Positions 18,392-26,550 of a stretch of DNA of 64,000 bases are shown one piece after another; within the stretch, counting starts at the first letter, position 1, and each line of letters begins with the position of its first letter. Position numbers and translations under genes: made by a program. Below the pieces are notes generated by a model, which was not told the DNA's origin, did not search any database, and worked only from the letters and a program-made list of their open reading frames with translations. This DNA comes from Oscillospiraceae bacterium (GTDB lineage: Bacteria; Bacillota; Clostridia; Oscillospirales; Oscillospiraceae). The stretch is from the NCBI GenBank assembly GCA_015068025.1, contig SVLH01000003.1:27018-91017 (forward strand), given 5' to 3'.

Positions 18392-18556
18392 AAAGGGTGA
18401 TTCCAATGTACAGGTAAATCTCCCCGACTTTTCAATAGATCGGAAAGTCCACCCCGCAGAAAGAGAGGTTAAACGATGTTAGATATTAAGAATTCAGAGA
18501 AATGACCCTTGACCGTATGAGAGACAACGTACCGGTCAAGGGTCATTTCTTTTTTT
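18392..18556 (+). ncRNA. Candidate small RNA / leader-peptide transcript with strong terminator
   Basis: About 165 nt bounded by the promoter at 18355 and a terminator with a 17-bp perfect stem (18499-18515 with 18533-18549) and a T run. It contains two tiny reading frames with ribosome sites: a 3-codon frame at 18406-18417 (Met-Tyr-Arg) and a 9-codon frame MLDIKNSEK at 18476-18505 after AGAGAGG. Possible internal pairing is GGGTG with CACCC and GACTTT with AAAGTC. No known riboswitch or RNA family was recognised. The rest of 18108-18627 holds only the divergent promoter and terminator described separately. Confidence 0.5.
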
Positions 18557-18627
18557 GCTTTTTTCGCCTGAAAGGGCGTTTTTTTATGTCTTTTTCGCCG
18601 GAAGCAAGCGGTGATCGGGCGAGCCGT

Positions 18628-19140
18628 TCACCTGACCGCCTGCACCTGTTTGCCTGTGGCCGCCTCAATGAAACGGCGAAACGCGTCCGCGGTGCCGCCC
18701 TGCAGCGTCCGTTTGTCGTACAACTGCGCGTGGCTGGCGCTGAAAATAAATACAAAGAAGTCGGCCGTTTCCGCGATGACGGCGATTTTTTCGTAATTCC
18801 ACTCGGATCTGCCGAGTTCCGTGGTGGACGCAAATCCGCTTTCGGAAAAGACCGACACAGCCCTTTCGGTGCCAGCAAGCAGCCGCTTTTTGGCGATGGC
18901 TCCGTTGAGCCTGTCCTCAAAAAGCAGCGAGGCCAAAACCGCCAGGAGCGCGAGAGACGTAACAACGGCGCGGAAATCAAAGGCGGAGGCCTTTACCATC
19001 AGCAGCAGGCCAAAGGCGATCACGATCCAGCCAACAATGTGAGAACGGCGGCTGTGCTTTTTCCGGATCGTCTTTCGCAACGCTTTCGCCATAGCAGTCA
19101 ATGCTTTGGCGTTGTATTCCGTTTCAAAGGTAAATTGCAT
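18628..19140 (-). CDS. YcxB-like membrane protein
   Basis: 170 residues with a cytoplasmic N-terminus, two adjacent membrane helices (about 35-53 and 58-77) and a soluble C-terminal domain with the YcxB-like pattern ending in a region similar to FRRFIEAATGK. The family is of unknown function. It lies 49 bp downstream of rluD and may be the last gene of the acyltransferase-lspA-rluD transcript. Confidence 0.7.
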   Translation of the reverse strand: MQFTFETEYNAKALTAMAKALRKTIRKKHSRRSHIVGWIVIAFGLLLMVKASAFDFRAVVTSLALLAVLASLLFEDRLNGAIAKKRLLAGTERAVSVFSESGFASTTELGRSEWNYEKIAVIAETADFFVFIFSASHAQLYDKRTLQGGTADAFRRFIEAATGKQVQAVR

Positions 19141-19189
19141 CGTGTTGTCCTCCTTTTTCGTTCTCTTTCAGCAGGTAAAACCCGAGGCG

Positions 19190-20107
19190 CTATTGCCGGT
19201 TTTCCAGTTTTCGGAGTTGGGCGGCAAATTCCTCCGTCAGGGGGCAGGACAGTTCCACCATTTCGCCGCTTGCGGGGTGGACGAACCGCAGCCCCACGGC
19301 GTGGAGGCACTGCCCCTGCAGGCCGTTCACGGGCTTTTTGTTACCGTACACCGTGTCGCCCAGAATGGGGCGGCCGATATGGGCCATGTGGACGCGGATC
19401 TGATGGGTGCGTCCCGTTTCCAGCTTACAGCGCACATGGGTAAAGCCGTTATAGCGGGCGATGACCTCCCAATGGGTCACGGCCTCCCGTCCGCCTGCGA
19501 TGACGGCCATCTTCTTGCGGTCGGTGGGATGGCGGCCGATGGGGGCACTGACGGTGCCGGTATCCTCTCTCAAATTGCCGATGACGATGCACTCATAGGT
19601 GCGGGCAAGGGTATGGTTCTGCAGCTGGGCGGCAAGACGCTGGTGGGCGGCGTCGTTTTTTGCCGCAATGATGAGGCCGGAGGTATCCCGGTCGATGCGG
19701 TGGACGATACCCGGCCGCTTTTCTCCGCCGATGCCGGAGAGACTGTCGCCGCAATGGTAGAGCAGCGCATTGACCAGCGTGCCGTCCGGGTGGCCGGGGG
19801 CAGGATGCACCACCAGCCCCTTGGGCTTATTCACCACGATGACGTCGGCGTCCTCATAGACCACGTCCAGCGGGATGTTCTGGGGCACAAGATCCGTTTC
19901 TTCCACTTCCGGCAGCGCCACCTCGATGGTCTCCCGGCCGGTGAGCTTGTAGTTCTTGGCCAGCAGCTTTCCGGCGCAGGTGACCTGTCCCTCCTCCAGC
20001 AGCCGTGCGGCGGCGGAGCGGGTCATGCCCTCCACTTCGGCGGCCAGCCACGCGTCGATGCGCTTGCCCGCGTCGGCGTTATTTACTTGGAGCGTCAGGA
20101 TCTCCAT
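19190..20107 (-). CDS. RluD-family 23S rRNA pseudouridine synthase
   Basis: 305 residues from the ATG at 20107 (AGGAG upstream; 51 codons of the ORF-track frame are rejected because they lie inside lspA). An N-terminal S4 RNA-binding domain (about 15-75) precedes the RluA-type catalytic domain with HRIDRDTSGL, whose Asp is the nucleophile, and HQIRVHMAHIGRPILGD. It converts uridines in large-subunit rRNA. It overlaps the end of lspA by 29 bp, the common lspA-rluD arrangement. Confidence 0.94.
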   Translation of the reverse strand: MEILTLQVNNADAGKRIDAWLAAEVEGMTRSAAARLLEEGQVTCAGKLLAKNYKLTGRETIEVALPEVEETDLVPQNIPLDVVYEDADVIVVNKPKGLVVHPAPGHPDGTLVNALLYHCGDSLSGIGGEKRPGIVHRIDRDTSGLIIAAKNDAAHQRLAAQLQNHTLARTYECIVIGNLREDTGTVSAPIGRHPTDRKKMAVIAGGREAVTHWEVIARYNGFTHVRCKLETGRTHQIRVHMAHIGRPILGDTVYGNKKPVNGLQGQCLHAVGLRFVHPASGEMVELSCPLTEEFAAQLRKLENRQ

Positions 20108-20591
20108 TCGCCTTCTCCTCTGCCCTTTTCTGGTCATATTTCTCGTAGAACCACAGGTAATACACCGCACCCAGCACGGCACCCACGACCACGCAGATGT
20201 CCGCCACGTTGAACACGGGATAGGACTGCCAGAACTCGAACTGGAACATGTCCACCACATAGCCCAGACGGATGCGGTCGATCAGGTTTCCAATGCCGCC
20301 GGAAAGGATGAGCAGTCCCGCTGCCACGCCCAGCGGATGGCGCACGATGCGCCGCACCAGCAGATACGCCACCGCCAGTACGATAATCCCGGTCACGCCC
20401 AGCAAGAACCAGCGCTGTCCGGAAAAGCTGGACCACGCCGCGCCGTAATTGTGGACGGTATGCAGCTCCACCACCCCCGGCCAGAGGGGCATACGCTGTC
20501 CCAGAGGGAGGTTGTCCGTGATCCAGAGTTTCACCCACTGGTCCAGCGCCAGCAGCGCCGCCGAAAGGGCGGCAAAGATTGCAAAAAACAT
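20079..20591 (-). CDS. lspA: Signal peptidase II (lipoprotein signal peptidase)
   Basis: 170 residues with four membrane helices. The two catalytic aspartates lie in the conserved blocks GNLIDRIRLGYVVDMF and FNVADICVVVGA, and the N-terminal DQWVKLW block is present. The enzyme cleaves prolipoprotein signal peptides ahead of the lipidated Cys; a lipobox-bearing candidate substrate is encoded at 41732-42025. Its tail has extra charged residues. It is transcribed with the upstream acyltransferase and overlaps rluD. Confidence 0.97.
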   Translation of the reverse strand: MFFAIFAALSAALLALDQWVKLWITDNLPLGQRMPLWPGVVELHTVHNYGAAWSSFSGQRWFLLGVTGIIVLAVAYLLVRRIVRHPLGVAAGLLILSGGIGNLIDRIRLGYVVDMFQFEFWQSYPVFNVADICVVVGAVLGAVYYLWFYEKYDQKRAEEKANGDPDAPSK

Positions 20592-20606
20592 GGTTTTTCT
20601 CCTAAA

Positions 20607-21674
20607 TCAAATCAGGTATTGATTCACCACCGGGATGCGCCGCAGCACCAGCCACACGGCAAAGCCCGCCGCGAACATCACCGCCACCAGCACGGGAACC
20701 ATCCAGACGGGCGGATAGATGCCGGCGGCGATGCCTCGTTCCACCAGAAAATCGAGGAAGAACAGATGCACCAGATAGATGCAGAAGGAAGCCTTGGAGA
20801 TGGTCTCCACCACCGGCCACTTCTCCCTGCGGGAGAAGGCGCTGACGCAGAAGCCGTAGATGCCGGCTGCCTGCAGGCAGACACCGGGGGAATTGCCCTG
20901 CAGCAGGGTCTGCACCAGTGTGCCCGCACGCAGGGACAGCATCAGCGTACCGCCGAAGGTCACGGCAAAGCCTGCCAGATACACCAGCGCGAACACCCGG
21001 GGACGGTACTTCCCCGCCTCCTTCGACAGCACATAGCCCAACAGCCCGTAGCCCACGGCGCCCCATGTCAGGTTGATGGCGTACTGGGCGGGAATGCCGG
21101 TCAGCGCGGAGAGGGGCTTGAAGGCGCGCAGCATGGGCAGCAGGCTGCTCAAAACGAACCACAGCACCAGCGCATAGCGCATCAGCTTCGCGTCCGCCTT
21201 TTCTACAAACAGCCGGGTGATGGGCAGCATGGCATAGACCAGCAGGATAATATGCAGGTAGTAAAGATGGGACTTGTGCTGGAACAGCAGCAGATTGCGC
21301 AGCGCCTGCTTGATGGCCACCATCTCCACGATGCCGGTGCGCAGCTTGGTCTGCACAAGGCTCCAGCCGGCATAAGCCGCCGCCCAAAACAGCAGTGCAA
21401 TCAGGATGCGCAGAATGTATTTTGTCCAGACAACCTTGGTCGTCACCTGCTTTTCGGGCGGCAGCAGCAGCGCACCGCTGCACAGGAAAAACACCGGCAC
21501 GGCACAGCGAACGAGGGTATTCCAGAACAGGGCGGCTGTCCAGCCGAAGCTGCCCGCCGCCCCGGCAAAGCCGCCGGCAGCAGAGGCATGGATCAGCAGC
21601 GTGCCGAGGATGGCCACCACCTTGGCGGCGTCCACGGGGATGCTGCGCACTTTTTCAATCGTTTTTACGGGCAT
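20607..21674 (-). CDS. Acyltransferase-3 family membrane protein
   Basis: 355 residues from the ATG at 21674 (GAAAGGAG upstream). About ten membrane helices; the N-terminus VDAAKVVAILGTLLIHAS keeps the first-helix His of the acyltransferase-3 (NodX/OafA-like) family, and RCAVPVFFLCSGALLL is the second signature. These proteins O-acylate cell-surface sugars using cytoplasmic acyl-CoA. Located between the ECF S-component and lspA, with its own promoter at 21716-21744. Confidence 0.85.
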   Translation of the reverse strand: MPVKTIEKVRSIPVDAAKVVAILGTLLIHASAAGGFAGAAGSFGWTAALFWNTLVRCAVPVFFLCSGALLLPPEKQVTTKVVWTKYILRILIALLFWAAAYAGWSLVQTKLRTGIVEMVAIKQALRNLLLFQHKSHLYYLHIILLVYAMLPITRLFVEKADAKLMRYALVLWFVLSSLLPMLRAFKPLSALTGIPAQYAINLTWGAVGYGLLGYVLSKEAGKYRPRVFALVYLAGFAVTFGGTLMLSLRAGTLVQTLLQGNSPGVCLQAAGIYGFCVSAFSRREKWPVVETISKASFCIYLVHLFFLDFLVERGIAAGIYPPVWMVPVLVAVMFAAGFAVWLVLRRIPVVNQYLI

Positions 21675-21715
21675 AACAGGCGCTCCTTTCGTTTGCGCAT
21701 ATTCATACAGGATAC

Positions 21716-21744
21716 AGTTTACACGCAAAGGGCAGCGGATGCAA
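21716..21744 (-). promoter_or_regulatory. Promoter of acyltransferase-lspA-rluD
   Basis: Minus-strand TTGCAT (21739-21744), 17 bp, TAAACT (21716-21721), just beyond the ECF-gene terminator. Confidence 0.6.
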
Positions 21745-21759
21745 GCATTGCAAAGAAAA

Positions 21760-21782
21760 GACCGAAAGCTCTGCTTTCGGTC
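21760..21782 (-). terminator. Terminator of the ECF S-component gene
   Basis: A 10-bp perfect stem (GACCGAAAGC) with a 3-base loop followed on the minus strand by TTTTCTTT, 8 bp after the stop codon. Confidence 0.85.
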
Positions 21783-21789
21783 TTTCGGT

Positions 21790-22350
21790 TTATCCGCGTA
21801 GTTTTTTCAGCAATCCGTTGCGGTTCAGCGCAGCACGCAGTGCCGTATACAGAACAGGCGCCGCCACCATCGCTGCCAGTGCATTGATGAGGGACGCAGG
21901 CAGCTTGCTGCCCATGGTGAGCCACACCGTTTCCATGGGATACCCATAGACAAACTTCTGGAACACAAAGGTCTTGCACATATACAGCGCCACATAAGTC
22001 AGTGCGCCCACAACAGAAGCCACCACATTCCAGACAGGCTTTCCAGCCTCCTCGTCGGCAGCAAAGGCGATCTTCGCGCAGACCCACGCCATGGCAAACT
22101 TGGACACAAAGGTCACCAGACATTCCACGACGCCGTAGCCGCCCAGCAGCGCATCATACAGCGCGGAACCCAGACCTGCCGCCAGACCGCCGGCCACAGG
22201 CCCCATCAGCAACCCGCTCAACAGACACACGGCGTTGGCCAGATGCACTTTGGAGCCCAGCAGGGGGAAACGGTACAGCGTCACCACGCACACCAGCGCC
22301 GCAAGCATGGCCATAAATACGATTTTGGATACATTCCACTTCTGTTTCAT
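21790..22350 (-). CDS. ECF transporter substrate-binding (S) component
   Basis: 186 residues from the ATG at 22350 (AAAAAAGGAG upstream). Six membrane helices; the segment KVHLANAVCLLSGLLMGPVAGGLAAGLGSALYD is typical of the ECF S-component group around PF07155. It would capture a vitamin or similar micronutrient and use shared EcfA/EcfT modules encoded elsewhere; the substrate cannot be told. Upstream, arms CTGACCTT and AAGGTCAG (22403-22447) could pair, but no known riboswitch was recognised. It has its own terminator. Confidence 0.85.
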   Translation of the reverse strand: MKQKWNVSKIVFMAMLAALVCVVTLYRFPLLGSKVHLANAVCLLSGLLMGPVAGGLAAGLGSALYDALLGGYGVVECLVTFVSKFAMAWVCAKIAFAADEEAGKPVWNVVASVVGALTYVALYMCKTFVFQKFVYGYPMETVWLTMGSKLPASLINALAAMVAAPVLYTALRAALNRNGLLKKLRG

Positions 22351-22454
22351 GGGAAATTCTCCTTTTTTCGTCAGTTTTTGCGAATTTACTATATTCCCAA
22401 CCTGACCTTTCTTAAATATCCAGATTTCCAAAATTTTATAAGGTCAGTTAGTCC

Positions 22455-22486
22455 GTAAAAAGACCGCCCTTTGCGGGCGGTCTTTT
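22455..22486 (-). terminator. Terminator of ileS
   Basis: Symmetric hairpin with stem AAAAAGACCGCCC and loop TTTG/CAAA, T run on the minus strand, directly after the ileS stop. It is symmetric enough to act in both directions. Confidence 0.88.
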
Positions 22487-22493
22487 TGGTTGA

Positions 22494-25253
22494 TTAGAAC
22501 TGAGGGATCTTGGCGACGACGCTGGCGCAGCGGGGGCAGAGGTCGTCGGTACCGGCGGCGGTGCTGAACTTCCAGCAGCGGGGGCACTTGGCGCCCTCGG
22601 CGCTCTCCACGGCAACAGCCAGCTCGGTGCCCACGGTGACGGACACCTGGGAGACGATGAGCAGGTCGGCCAGCATGGCGGCATCCATCTCGGTCAGGAA
22701 GGCGTCGGCGGCGGGCACGGTCAGGGCGATCCTGGCTTCCAGAGCCTTACCGATCTTCTTCTCATTGCGGGCGGTTTCCAGCGCACCGTTGACGGCGTCG
22801 CGGACGGCGATGACGCGGTCCCACTTGGCCATCTCGGCATCGGAGAGGGCATAGTCGGCAAAGACGCCGTTCATGTCGTTGAACAGCACGTTGCGTGCAT
22901 CGTCACCCTCGCGGTGGGTCATGGCCTGCCAGATCTCATCGCCGGTGAAGCACAGGATGGGCGCCATGATCTTGGTCATGGTATCCAGAATAAGATACAG
23001 GGCGGTCTGGGCGCTGCGGCGCAGAGCGCCGTCGGTCTCCTCGCAGTAGAGGCGATCCTTGATGATGTCCAGATAGAAGTTGGACAGCTCGACGACGCAG
23101 AAATCGTTGACGGCGTGGGTGATGACGAGGAACTCGTAATCGTTGTAAGCCTCGGCGCACTTCTCGATCAGGGCGTTGAGGCGGGTGATGGCCCAGCGGT
23201 CCAGAGCCTCCATCTCTTCGGGAGCCACCAGATTGTTGGGGTCGAAGCCGTCCAGATTGCCCAGGCAGTAGCGGGCGGTGTTGCGGAACTTCAGGTAGTT
23301 CTGGCTGAGCTGCTTGAAGATGTTGTCGGAGCAGCGGACGTCGGCATGATAGTCGGCGGAAGCGGCCCACAGACGCAGCAGGTCGGCGCCGTACTTCTCC
23401 ATGATCTCGGCGGGATCCATGCCGTTGCCCAGAGACTTGTGCATGGCGCGGCCTTCGCCGTCCACGGTCCAGCCGTGGGTCAGGCACTCACGGAAGGGAG
23501 CCTGTGCCTTGCCGGTGGAGCCGACGGCGGTCAGCATGGCGGCCTGGAACCAGCCGCGGTACTGGTCGAGACCCTCGATATACATATCGGCGGGCCAGAA
23601 GCCCTGATCGCGCTTCATGGATGCGAAGTGGGAAGAACCGGAGTCAAACCAGCCGTCCAGGGTGTCGGTCTCCTTCTCGAAGCCTTCGGCCTTACCGCAA
23701 TGGGGGCAGGTGAAGCCGGCAGGCAGGATCTCGGCGGCTTCTTTGGCGAACCATGCGTTGGAGCCTTCGGCGGCGAACAGGTCGGAGATGGCGGCGATGG
23801 TCTCGTCGGTGACGATGGGCTTGCCGCAGTCCTTGCAGTAGACCACGGGGATGGGCAGACCCCACTTGCGCTGACGGGAGATGCACCAGTCGGTGCGCTC
23901 ACGGATCATGGCCTTCATGCGGTCAATGCCCCAGCCGGGCACCCAGCGCACATCGTCGCAGGCGGCGCAGGCGTCATCCTTAAAGGCGTCGACGGAGCAG
24001 AACCACTGGGGGGTGGCACGGAAGATGATGGGGTGCTTGCAGCGCCAGCAGTGAGGATAGCTGTGGACGATATCCTCGGCGGCAAACAGCGCGCCGGATT
24101 CCTTCATATCTGCCAGAATGACAGGGTTGGATTCCTCGGTCTTGAGGCCGGCGTACTTGCCGGCATAGTCGGTGTGGCGGCCCTGATCGTCCACGGGCAC
24201 CACCATCTCCATGCCGTAGCGGCGGCAGGTCTGATAGTCGTCCGCACCGAAGCCGGGAGCGGTATGGACGCAGCCAGTACCGGAGTCCATGGTGACGTAG
24301 TCGGCGTTCACCAGACGGCTCGTCTTGGGCAGGAAGGGATGGTCGGCCAGCATGTTCTCGAAGAACTGACCGGGGTGGGTCTCCACGATCTCGTAGTTCT
24401 CCACGCCGCCAACGCCCATGACCTTCTCCACCAGAGCCTCGGCCACGATGTAGATCTCGCCGTTGTCGGTGTTCTTCACCAGAGCGTAGGAATCCACAGG
24501 GTGCAGGGCGATGGCCAGGTTGCCGGGCAGCGTCCAGATGGTGGTGGTCCAGATGACGAAGAACAGCTTGCTCTTGTCATAGGCGCCCAGCTTGCCGCAG
24601 TCGTCGTTCATGGGGAACTTGACGTAAACGGTGGTGCAGGGATCGTCTTTATACTCGATCTCGGCTTCTGCCAGAGCGGTCTCGTCGTGGGCGCACCAGT
24701 ACACGGGCTTGAGGCCCTTGTAGATGTAGCCCTTCTTGTACATCTCACCGAAGACCTTGACTTCCTCCGCCTCGAAGGAGGGGTTCATGGTCAGGTAGGG
24801 ATGCTCCCAGTCGCCGATGACGCCCATGCGCTGGAAACCCTTCATCTGAATATCCACATACTTCTGGGCGTAGGCATGGCAGGCGGAGCGGAATTCGGGC
24901 ACGCTCATGGCCTTGTGGTTGAGCTTCTGCTCCTTGATGATGGCAGACTCGATGGGCATACCGTGGTTATCCCAGCCGGGGATGTAGGGGGTATAGTGGC
25001 CGCGCATGGCGTAGGAACGAACAATGATGTCCTTGAGGCTCTTGTTCATGGCGTGACCCATGTGGGGGTTGCCGTTGGAAAACGGAGGGCCGTCGTGCAG
25101 AGAGAAGCGGGGCTTGCCCTCGTTCTTCTTGAGCAGCTCGTTGTAGATGTCCATTTCCTGCCAGCGAGCCAGCATCTCCGGCTCACGCTTGGGCAGGCCT
25201 GCTCGCATGGGGAATTCGGTCTGCGGCAGATTGATGGTCTGATTATAGTCCAT
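22494..25253 (-). CDS. ileS: Isoleucyl-tRNA synthetase
   Basis: 919 residues. The HIGH motif appears as HMGH (PHMGHAMNKSLKD), the KMSKS loop as the divergent MHKSLGN, and the C-terminal zinc-binding CPRCWKF and CPRC pairs are present. The CP1 editing domain has TTTIWTLPGNLAIA. It charges tRNA-Ile and edits Val. It is the second gene behind an Ile-specific T-box; a DUF2726 gene lies between. AGGAG precedes the ATG at 25253. In related genomes lspA and rluD follow directly; here an ECF gene and an acyltransferase intervene. Confidence 0.98.
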   Translation of the reverse strand: MDYNQTINLPQTEFPMRAGLPKREPEMLARWQEMDIYNELLKKNEGKPRFSLHDGPPFSNGNPHMGHAMNKSLKDIIVRSYAMRGHYTPYIPGWDNHGMPIESAIIKEQKLNHKAMSVPEFRSACHAYAQKYVDIQMKGFQRMGVIGDWEHPYLTMNPSFEAEEVKVFGEMYKKGYIYKGLKPVYWCAHDETALAEAEIEYKDDPCTTVYVKFPMNDDCGKLGAYDKSKLFFVIWTTTIWTLPGNLAIALHPVDSYALVKNTDNGEIYIVAEALVEKVMGVGGVENYEIVETHPGQFFENMLADHPFLPKTSRLVNADYVTMDSGTGCVHTAPGFGADDYQTCRRYGMEMVVPVDDQGRHTDYAGKYAGLKTEESNPVILADMKESGALFAAEDIVHSYPHCWRCKHPIIFRATPQWFCSVDAFKDDACAACDDVRWVPGWGIDRMKAMIRERTDWCISRQRKWGLPIPVVYCKDCGKPIVTDETIAAISDLFAAEGSNAWFAKEAAEILPAGFTCPHCGKAEGFEKETDTLDGWFDSGSSHFASMKRDQGFWPADMYIEGLDQYRGWFQAAMLTAVGSTGKAQAPFRECLTHGWTVDGEGRAMHKSLGNGMDPAEIMEKYGADLLRLWAASADYHADVRCSDNIFKQLSQNYLKFRNTARYCLGNLDGFDPNNLVAPEEMEALDRWAITRLNALIEKCAEAYNDYEFLVITHAVNDFCVVELSNFYLDIIKDRLYCEETDGALRRSAQTALYLILDTMTKIMAPILCFTGDEIWQAMTHREGDDARNVLFNDMNGVFADYALSDAEMAKWDRVIAVRDAVNGALETARNEKKIGKALEARIALTVPAADAFLTEMDAAMLADLLIVSQVSVTVGTELAVAVESAEGAKCPRCWKFSTAAGTDDLCPRCASVVAKIPQF

Positions 25254-25276
25254 AATTTACACTCCTAACAATTTAT

Positions 25277-25813
25277 TTAACTTTCAATAAATTTTAAAAT
25301 CTCTTCTTCTGAAACTTCTTTTGTCCGAAACACTTTATATCCGCACAAAGTCAACACTTTGTCGACAAACTCATCTCGCTCAGCCCGTTCTTTGTTCTGG
25401 TGACTGTTATCATCCAGCTCGATCACATACCGCGCAACCAAGTTGCTTTTCGCCAGAACAAAATCCACATGCTTTGCCTGAATTCTGTAAAGATTGCTCT
25501 TATATTTCGGATGGTTTCGAATAGGCTCTACCAAATCAAACAAGCGCACTTTCGCAAACACAATCAAATCATGTTTTTTTGCAATTTCATTCAACTTGTA
25601 ATACGCGCGTTTCTCATTCTGCGAGAACATCCATTTGGATTGATATGCGCCTTCAACCAAAACATCTTCTTTAAGCGCATCGTCAGGCGCGCACTCATTG
25701 TCCACAGCCTGTTTATTTGCCGTTTTCGGCTTTTGGCCACCTGCTCCCCCGCCTGTTCTCAATTTTACAAGTGCAAAAAAAACAAACGCCAAAATCAATA
25801 CCCAAACAAACAT
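25277..25813 (-). CDS. DUF2726 domain protein with N-terminal membrane anchor
   Basis: 178 residues from the ATG at 25813 (GAAAGGAG upstream). A membrane helix at 2-16 is followed by a low-complexity linker and a DUF2726-like domain from about residue 65 (LNEIAKKHDLIVFAKVRLFDLV, HVDFVLAKSNLVARYVIELDDNSHQN, CGYKVFRTKE). DUF2726 is a restriction-endonuclease-like fold; the D-(V/I)-E-(L/D)D pattern fits a PD-(D/E)XK core, but activity is unproven. Base composition is visibly richer in A+T than its neighbours, which suggests acquisition. It sits between the Ile T-box and ileS. Confidence 0.8.
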   Translation of the reverse strand: MFVWVLILAFVFFALVKLRTGGGAGGQKPKTANKQAVDNECAPDDALKEDVLVEGAYQSKWMFSQNEKRAYYKLNEIAKKHDLIVFAKVRLFDLVEPIRNHPKYKSNLYRIQAKHVDFVLAKSNLVARYVIELDDNSHQNKERAERDEFVDKVLTLCGYKVFRTKEVSEEEILKFIES

Positions 25814-25834
25814 TGTAGCGCTCCTTTCGCAAAA

Positions 25835-26120
25835 CAAAAAACGCTTCATCTCTTTTTCAAGAGACAAAGCGTTGTGAAAACACTCTGCGGTACCACTCTC
25901 GGTTGCCGTCCCCTTGCGGAAACGACCGCTTATCGCCTGCGATCACAGGCCGATGCTGTAACGGGCATCAACCGTCCAAACCTACTCGCGTCGTCTTTCA
26001 GCCGGAGGCTCCAAGGTGATTTTCACGCTCCGTTTCTCTCCGTCTTACACCGACCGACGGCTCTCTTCGCAGAAACCAAAGGGTTACTCGTCCTTATCTA
26101 CACCAAACATATTCAATTAC
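25835..26120 (-). promoter_or_regulatory. T-box leader, isoleucine type, upstream of DUF2726-ileS
   Basis: Minus-strand leader with Stem I elements GATAAGGACGAGTA and AGAGAGCCG, a specifier region GTGAAAATCACC with codon ATC (26018-26020), the T-box AGAGTGGTACCGCAG (25885-25899), and a terminator (25840-25873, T run on the minus strand). Uncharged tRNA-Ile would stabilise the antiterminator and permit transcription of DUF2726 and ileS. Confidence 0.92.
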
Positions 26121-26126
26121 CGCACT

Positions 26127-26154
26127 ATCATATCATGTTTTTGCCGTTTGTCAA
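26127..26154 (-). promoter_or_regulatory. Promoter of the Ile T-box operon
   Basis: Minus-strand TTGACA (26149-26154), 16 bp, TATGAT (26127-26132), about 10 bases ahead of Stem I. Confidence 0.75.
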
Positions 26155-26253
26155 CGGATATCCGTTGCATTTTGCGGCTTTTTCCGCCTTTTTGCCCACC
26201 GATCACCCCTCCGCTGCCCGCAGATCCGCACTTTTCCGCCCGCAAAAAGCAGA

Positions 26254-26275
26254 AGCCGACCCTTTCGGGTCGGCT
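26254..26275 (-). terminator. Terminator after the 56-aa gene
   Basis: A 9-bp perfect stem AGCCGACCC with a TTTC/GAAA tetraloop; a TTTTT run follows 5 bases later on the minus strand. It probably ends the GntR-ABC-amidase transcript. Confidence 0.75.
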
Positions 26276-26282
26276 CTGACTG

Positions 26283-26453
26283 TTACTGATAGCGGTACTG
26301 CCGTCCTGTGTACTGATCCACGCAGGCAAGGAACATCTCCTTGCTGCGAAATTCCATCAGCTGGCAGCCTTCCTCCTCGTGGAAGGACACGATGCGGCGG
26401 GCATTGTCCACCCACACGCGGAACACCTGATCGTTACATACGGTCTTTTCCAT
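26283..26453 (-). CDS. Conserved small protein of unknown function (56 aa)
   Basis: 56 residues from the ATG at 26453, with AAAGGAG upstream, hidden in the track inside a longer spurious ORF. It contains FRVWVDNARRIVSFHEEEGC and ends CVDQYTGRQYRYQ, a clearly protein-like, beta-rich composition with an early Cys. I recall near-identical small proteins in related gut Clostridia but no function. It lies 97 bp downstream of the amidase gene on the same strand. Confidence 0.72.
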   Translation of the reverse strand: MEKTVCNDQVFRVWVDNARRIVSFHEEEGCQLMEFRSKEMFLACVDQYTGRQYRYQ

Positions 26454-26550
26454 GAGCGAAAGGCTCCTTTCTGTTGAATGGGGTCTGCTTATTAGACGGC
26501 GTCCGGGTCGGTTTTGTTGCAGGAAATCCCAAAAATTTTCGGAACGGCTT

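Noticed and set aside
22351-22450. Possible riboswitch upstream of the ECF S-component gene
   Set aside because: Only an 8-bp CTGACCTT/AAGGTCAG pairing is visible; no conserved core of TPP, FMN, folate, cobalamin or preQ1 classes was found.
22914-25268. 784-codon plus-strand frame opposite ileS
   Set aside because: ileS is certain and covers the whole stretch; the frame composition is typical of an antisense shadow.
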